DNA of 64,000 bases. It comes from Butyrivibrio sp. Lineage in GTDB: Bacteria; Bacillota; Clostridia; Lachnospirales; Lachnospiraceae. Under the pieces are notes generated by a model that saw only the letters and a list, made by a program, of their open reading frames with translations, was not told the DNA's origin and did no database searches. Below, piece after piece: positions 61,588 through 64,000 of the stretch. Made by a program: the position numbers and the translations under genes. The stretch's first letter is position 1. Every line of letters starts with the position of its first letter. The stretch lies in contig SVGB01000008.1 in NCBI GenBank assembly GCA_015056565.1, positions 1-64,000 on the forward strand. The letters are read 5' to 3'.

Positions 61588-63147
61588 TCAAAAGTTCATA
61601 TAAAGGAATGTGCTGACTCCAGCAAAACTCACTATGCTCCACACAAGAAGGAAAGCTGTCAACAGAGTTGTCTTTATTCCTATCTTACAGTTTTTGCATA
61701 TCTCAATAGCATTCTTTGAAAAGAATATGATTGCAATGCCAGCTATCAAGAATAGCCACAAACATGCCTCCCACGCAAATGGAAGTTTCATTATTGGAGT
61801 GACCTTGATCACGTACCACAGCTCATCAAGCTGGAAGCAGGCTGATATGCCTGTTGCTACACGCTTAGCGCCTCCAGTAAATACTCTTGTCAAAAGAGTT
61901 ATCGCATCAGTGATTGTGTTTGCTCTAAAGAATACCCAGGCCACTGTGACGTAAATGAAAGTCAGCGTTACAGATGCGCATTGACACAAAACAGATAGTA
62001 TTCCCTTGATCCTACTATTACCACATGAGTCAACAGAAGCCTTACCAAGCTTCTCCCCAGCCTCCCCAGGCTTCTTACCATGTTTAACAGCCCTTGTTAC
62101 CACATACAACACTCCATGCATAGCGCCCCAGACAATAAATGTCCATCCACTTCCATGCCATAGTCCACTAAGCAGGAACACTATCATAAAATTGATGTAC
62201 ATCCTTACAGCGCCCTTGCGATTTCCGCCAAAAGGAATGTAGACATATTTAGTGAAAAACTTAGTCAATGAAATATGCCATCTCTTCCAAAAATCTATTA
62301 TATTCACGGCCTTATAGGGTGAATTAAAGTTATCCGGAAGGTCAAAGCCCATCATCATGCAGACAGCCCCTGCCATATCACAGTAACCACTAAAATCAAA
62401 ATACAGCTGAAAGGAATAAAAAACTGCCACTAATATTGCTTCAAGACTCCCAAGTGACATCAAGTTGTCATACCCATAATCCACTGCTCTACCAAAAGTA
62501 TCTGCAAGGATCGCCTTCTTGAATAGTCCCATGGACAACAGAAATAATGCTCGCAGCATGACCTCTGCATTTGGGCCACAGTCGCCCACATTGCTAGAAA
62601 CGCTCTCTTCGTCTCCGCCCTGTCCAATAGCCTTTTCTAACCGGTCTGTAAAATCCCCATATCCCATAAGCGGCCCCTGCAGGATCTTGGGGAAAAACAA
62701 AATATATGCAAGGTAATCGATCAGGTTAAATGAATCAATCTCACCTTTGTAAGTGTCAACAATATAAGATATCTGATTAAAGGTATAAAAACTAACTGCA
62801 ATCGGAAAGAAAACTCCAGAAAATTTGAAAAACAGTAGTGAAACGACATTCATTACAACAAGAATCAAAAGAAGGACTTTCTGAGTTTTGGTTATGTCCC
62901 CAGTACCTCTTACTTTTCTTCCTCGCAATAACAGTACACCAATAGCATTAAGGACTATGCTTGCTACCAGCACCACGCAGTTCTTCACCCCAAAAAGTCC
63001 ATAAAAAACTAAGGAGAACGCGATAATTACAATCTTACACGCCTCCTTATATTCTGATCCTCTCTGCGCTATTTGTCTTGCAAGCTGCATTGCCAGCAAA
63101 AATGCTGGCAAAAACAGCAAAATAAATCCAAAGGAATTAAATACCAT
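61588..63147 (-). CDS. MBOAT family membrane O-acyltransferase, third copy
   Basis: A 519-residue polytopic protein. Landmarks: PIAVSFYTFNQISYIVD, YILFFPKILQGPLMGYGD, YFDFSGYCDMAGAV, FWKRWHISLTKFFTKYVYIP and the catalytic-His segment GLWHGSGWTFIVWG. A Gly/Lys/Ala-rich loop (about residues 355-378) is longer than in the other copies. No clear ribosome binding site is seen before the ATG. After its stop (61555-61580) is a short GCGGGGACGTCCC sequence that resembles the core of the palindrome at 9806 and may be a relic of the same repeat class. Confidence 0.92.
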   Translation of the reverse strand: MVFNSFGFILLFLPAFLLAMQLARQIAQRGSEYKEACKIVIIAFSLVFYGLFGVKNCVVLVASIVLNAIGVLLLRGRKVRGTGDITKTQKVLLLILVVMNVVSLLFFKFSGVFFPIAVSFYTFNQISYIVDTYKGEIDSFNLIDYLAYILFFPKILQGPLMGYGDFTDRLEKAIGQGGDEESVSSNVGDCGPNAEVMLRALFLLSMGLFKKAILADTFGRAVDYGYDNLMSLGSLEAILVAVFYSFQLYFDFSGYCDMAGAVCMMMGFDLPDNFNSPYKAVNIIDFWKRWHISLTKFFTKYVYIPFGGNRKGAVRMYINFMIVFLLSGLWHGSGWTFIVWGAMHGVLYVVTRAVKHGKKPGEAGEKLGKASVDSCGNSRIKGILSVLCQCASVTLTFIYVTVAWVFFRANTITDAITLLTRVFTGGAKRVATGISACFQLDELWYVIKVTPIMKLPFAWEACLWLFLIAGIAIIFFSKNAIEICKNCKIGIKTTLLTAFLLVWSIVSFAGVSTFLYMNF

Positions 63148-63183
63148 CTATTCACACCATGCCAAATTGCAATAAACCACGCC

Positions 63184-64000
63184 TTAATCTGGTTTTTTCA
63201 AATTCTTAACATCCACCATGTCGACTATCAATTCTCCAGCACTTCGCTTAACAAAGCCAATCGCATAGAGCGGATATGTCTCAAAGCCTTCTCCACCACC
63301 CACGTTGGTATCTGAGAACTTCACAGCTCTGTGAGTGCCATATTTCTTTGAATGGGCAATTACATACTTCATGCTGGTAGCTCGATTATTGCTTGACTTG
63401 CATTCAACAATCACAACTCCGCCATCTCTCTCAAACAAAAAATCAAGTTCCGGCGAACCGCTGGGAGCATGAAAATAATAAAGCGGAAGTCCCGCTGTGG
63501 CAAATGCTGACGCAACCATGTTTTCTGCCAACGCCCCCTTGTATGAGCTGATGTCTCCAGCAAGTATCTGGGCAGGAACTTCATCTCCAAGCTGTGATAC
63601 AAGCAGTCCCGTATCAGCGTAAAAAGCCTTAAACTCAGAATCAATCCTGACTCCCTTCAAAGGATACGTAAGTTCCCTCGTATTATATGAACGAATGATC
63701 AAACCGACATCTTCCAGATATTGGAGGCCATCTGCTTTTTCGGGAGAATGACCTTTTACATTTACAAGACTATACTTGAACTTCTTATACTCTTTTGAGA
63801 GCTGAGCCGGCATTGAATCAAGACAGGCTTCAGCGCGAAGTTTGAGCACTTCATTTACCTTCTCATTACCTTCAATATCTTTGTATCTTCCAAAATCATC
63901 TCGTATTGATGAAAGGATTGTCTTTTGAACTCGTCTTACAGCATTCAGGTCATGACTTTCAAAAAACACATTGACTGCTTCAGGCATTCCACCCACGATC
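63184..64000 (-). CDS. AAA/DUF4143 ATPase, C-terminal part (5' end outside window)
   Basis: At least 270 residues of a longer protein; the reading frame is open to the window edge. VGGMPEAVNVFFES near the visible start is the junction after the ATPase domain in AAA_14/DUF4143 proteins. DGLQYLEDVGLIIR, FKAFYADTGLL and the nuclease-like C-terminal part SPELDFLFERDGGVVIVECKSSN (PD-D/ExK-like D and ExK) follow. The full protein should have a Walker A and B upstream. Function of this widespread family is not settled. It lies 36 bp upstream of the MBOAT gene on the same strand. Confidence 0.85.
   Translation of the reverse strand, partial: IVGGMPEAVNVFFESHDLNAVRRVQKTILSSIRDDFGRYKDIEGNEKVNEVLKLRAEACLDSMPAQLSKEYKKFKYSLVNVKGHSPEKADGLQYLEDVGLIIRSYNTRELTYPLKGVRIDSEFKAFYADTGLLVSQLGDEVPAQILAGDISSYKGALAENMVASAFATAGLPLYYFHAPSGSPELDFLFERDGGVVIVECKSSNNRATSMKYVIAHSKKYGTHRAVKFSDTNVGGGEGFETYPLYAIGFVKRSAGELIVDMVDVKNLKKPD

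Noticed and set aside
222..64000. Prophage or integrative element
   Set aside because: No integrase, capsid, terminase or conjugation genes are visible; only one insertion sequence is found.

Overview
The window looks like chromosomal DNA of a Gram-positive anaerobe of the Lachnospiraceae, most like the Butyrivibrio/Pseudobutyrivibrio group. This is inferred from gene content: an RNase J/RNase Z pair, LCP, M23 and GH25 cell-wall proteins, an FMN-riboswitch-controlled RibU, a fused TsaB-RimI, and many large two-domain family 2 glycosyltransferases with MBOAT acyltransferases. No database search was possible.

Layout. (1) 1-7.5 kb: a cut-off tRNA-Ser(UGA) and a minus-strand housekeeping run: tsaE, fused tsaB-rimI, rnz, a small membrane-anchored protein, a YdjC/ChbG-like deacetylase, tsaD, an IspD-like cytidylyltransferase and a GT4 glycosyltransferase. 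(2) 7.5-15 kb: ribU behind an FMN riboswitch and terminator, a plus-strand HD-GYP phosphodiesterase, murA, an M23 peptidase, a coiled-coil membrane protein and a RelQ-like alarmone synthetase. A near-perfect 138-nt palindrome lies between the HD-GYP gene and murA. (3) 14.5-42 kb: a large minus-strand cell-surface polysaccharide region. It holds an LCP ligase, a priming sugar-phosphate transferase, GT2 enzymes, a phosphohexomutase, an SGNH/MBOAT acylation pair, RNase J, two very large GT2 proteins around an 880-bp repeat-filled gap, a methyltransferase-kinase fusion, an ABC exporter with a C-terminal cargo-type domain, and rfbC, rfbA and rfbB. (4) 42-51 kb: a plus-strand trio (two related polytopic proteins around a GtrB-like GT), an unassigned membrane protein, and a 1.2-kresidue surface GH25 protein with Ig-like repeats. 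(5) 51-64 kb: an HTH-MNT/HEPN module, a second MBOAT/SGNH pair whose SGNH gene is split by an insertion sequence, two polytopic membrane proteins, a third SGNH/MBOAT pair, and the 3' end of a DUF4143-type ATPase gene.

Working together: the phosphohexomutase can supply glucose-1-phosphate to RfbA, then RfbB and RfbC lead towards dTDP-L-rhamnose (the reductase RfbD is not in the window). The priming transferase and GT2 enzymes would build a rhamnose-containing glycan on undecaprenyl phosphate. The methyltransferase-kinase may cap its end, as WbdD does in Gram-negative O-antigen systems, and the ABC exporter would recognise and export it. LCP would attach glycan to peptidoglycan, and MBOAT/SGNH pairs would O-acylate it.

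The least explained signals are non-coding: nine helically phased 10-bp iterons before an AAA ATPase, a three-level tandem repeat with a 175-bp super-period, dispersed hairpins with a conserved loop and changing stems, a 158-nt hairpin inside the exporter operon, and the 68-bp-arm palindrome. Several glycosyltransferases also carry Ala/Gly/Ser-rich inserts at matching loops.
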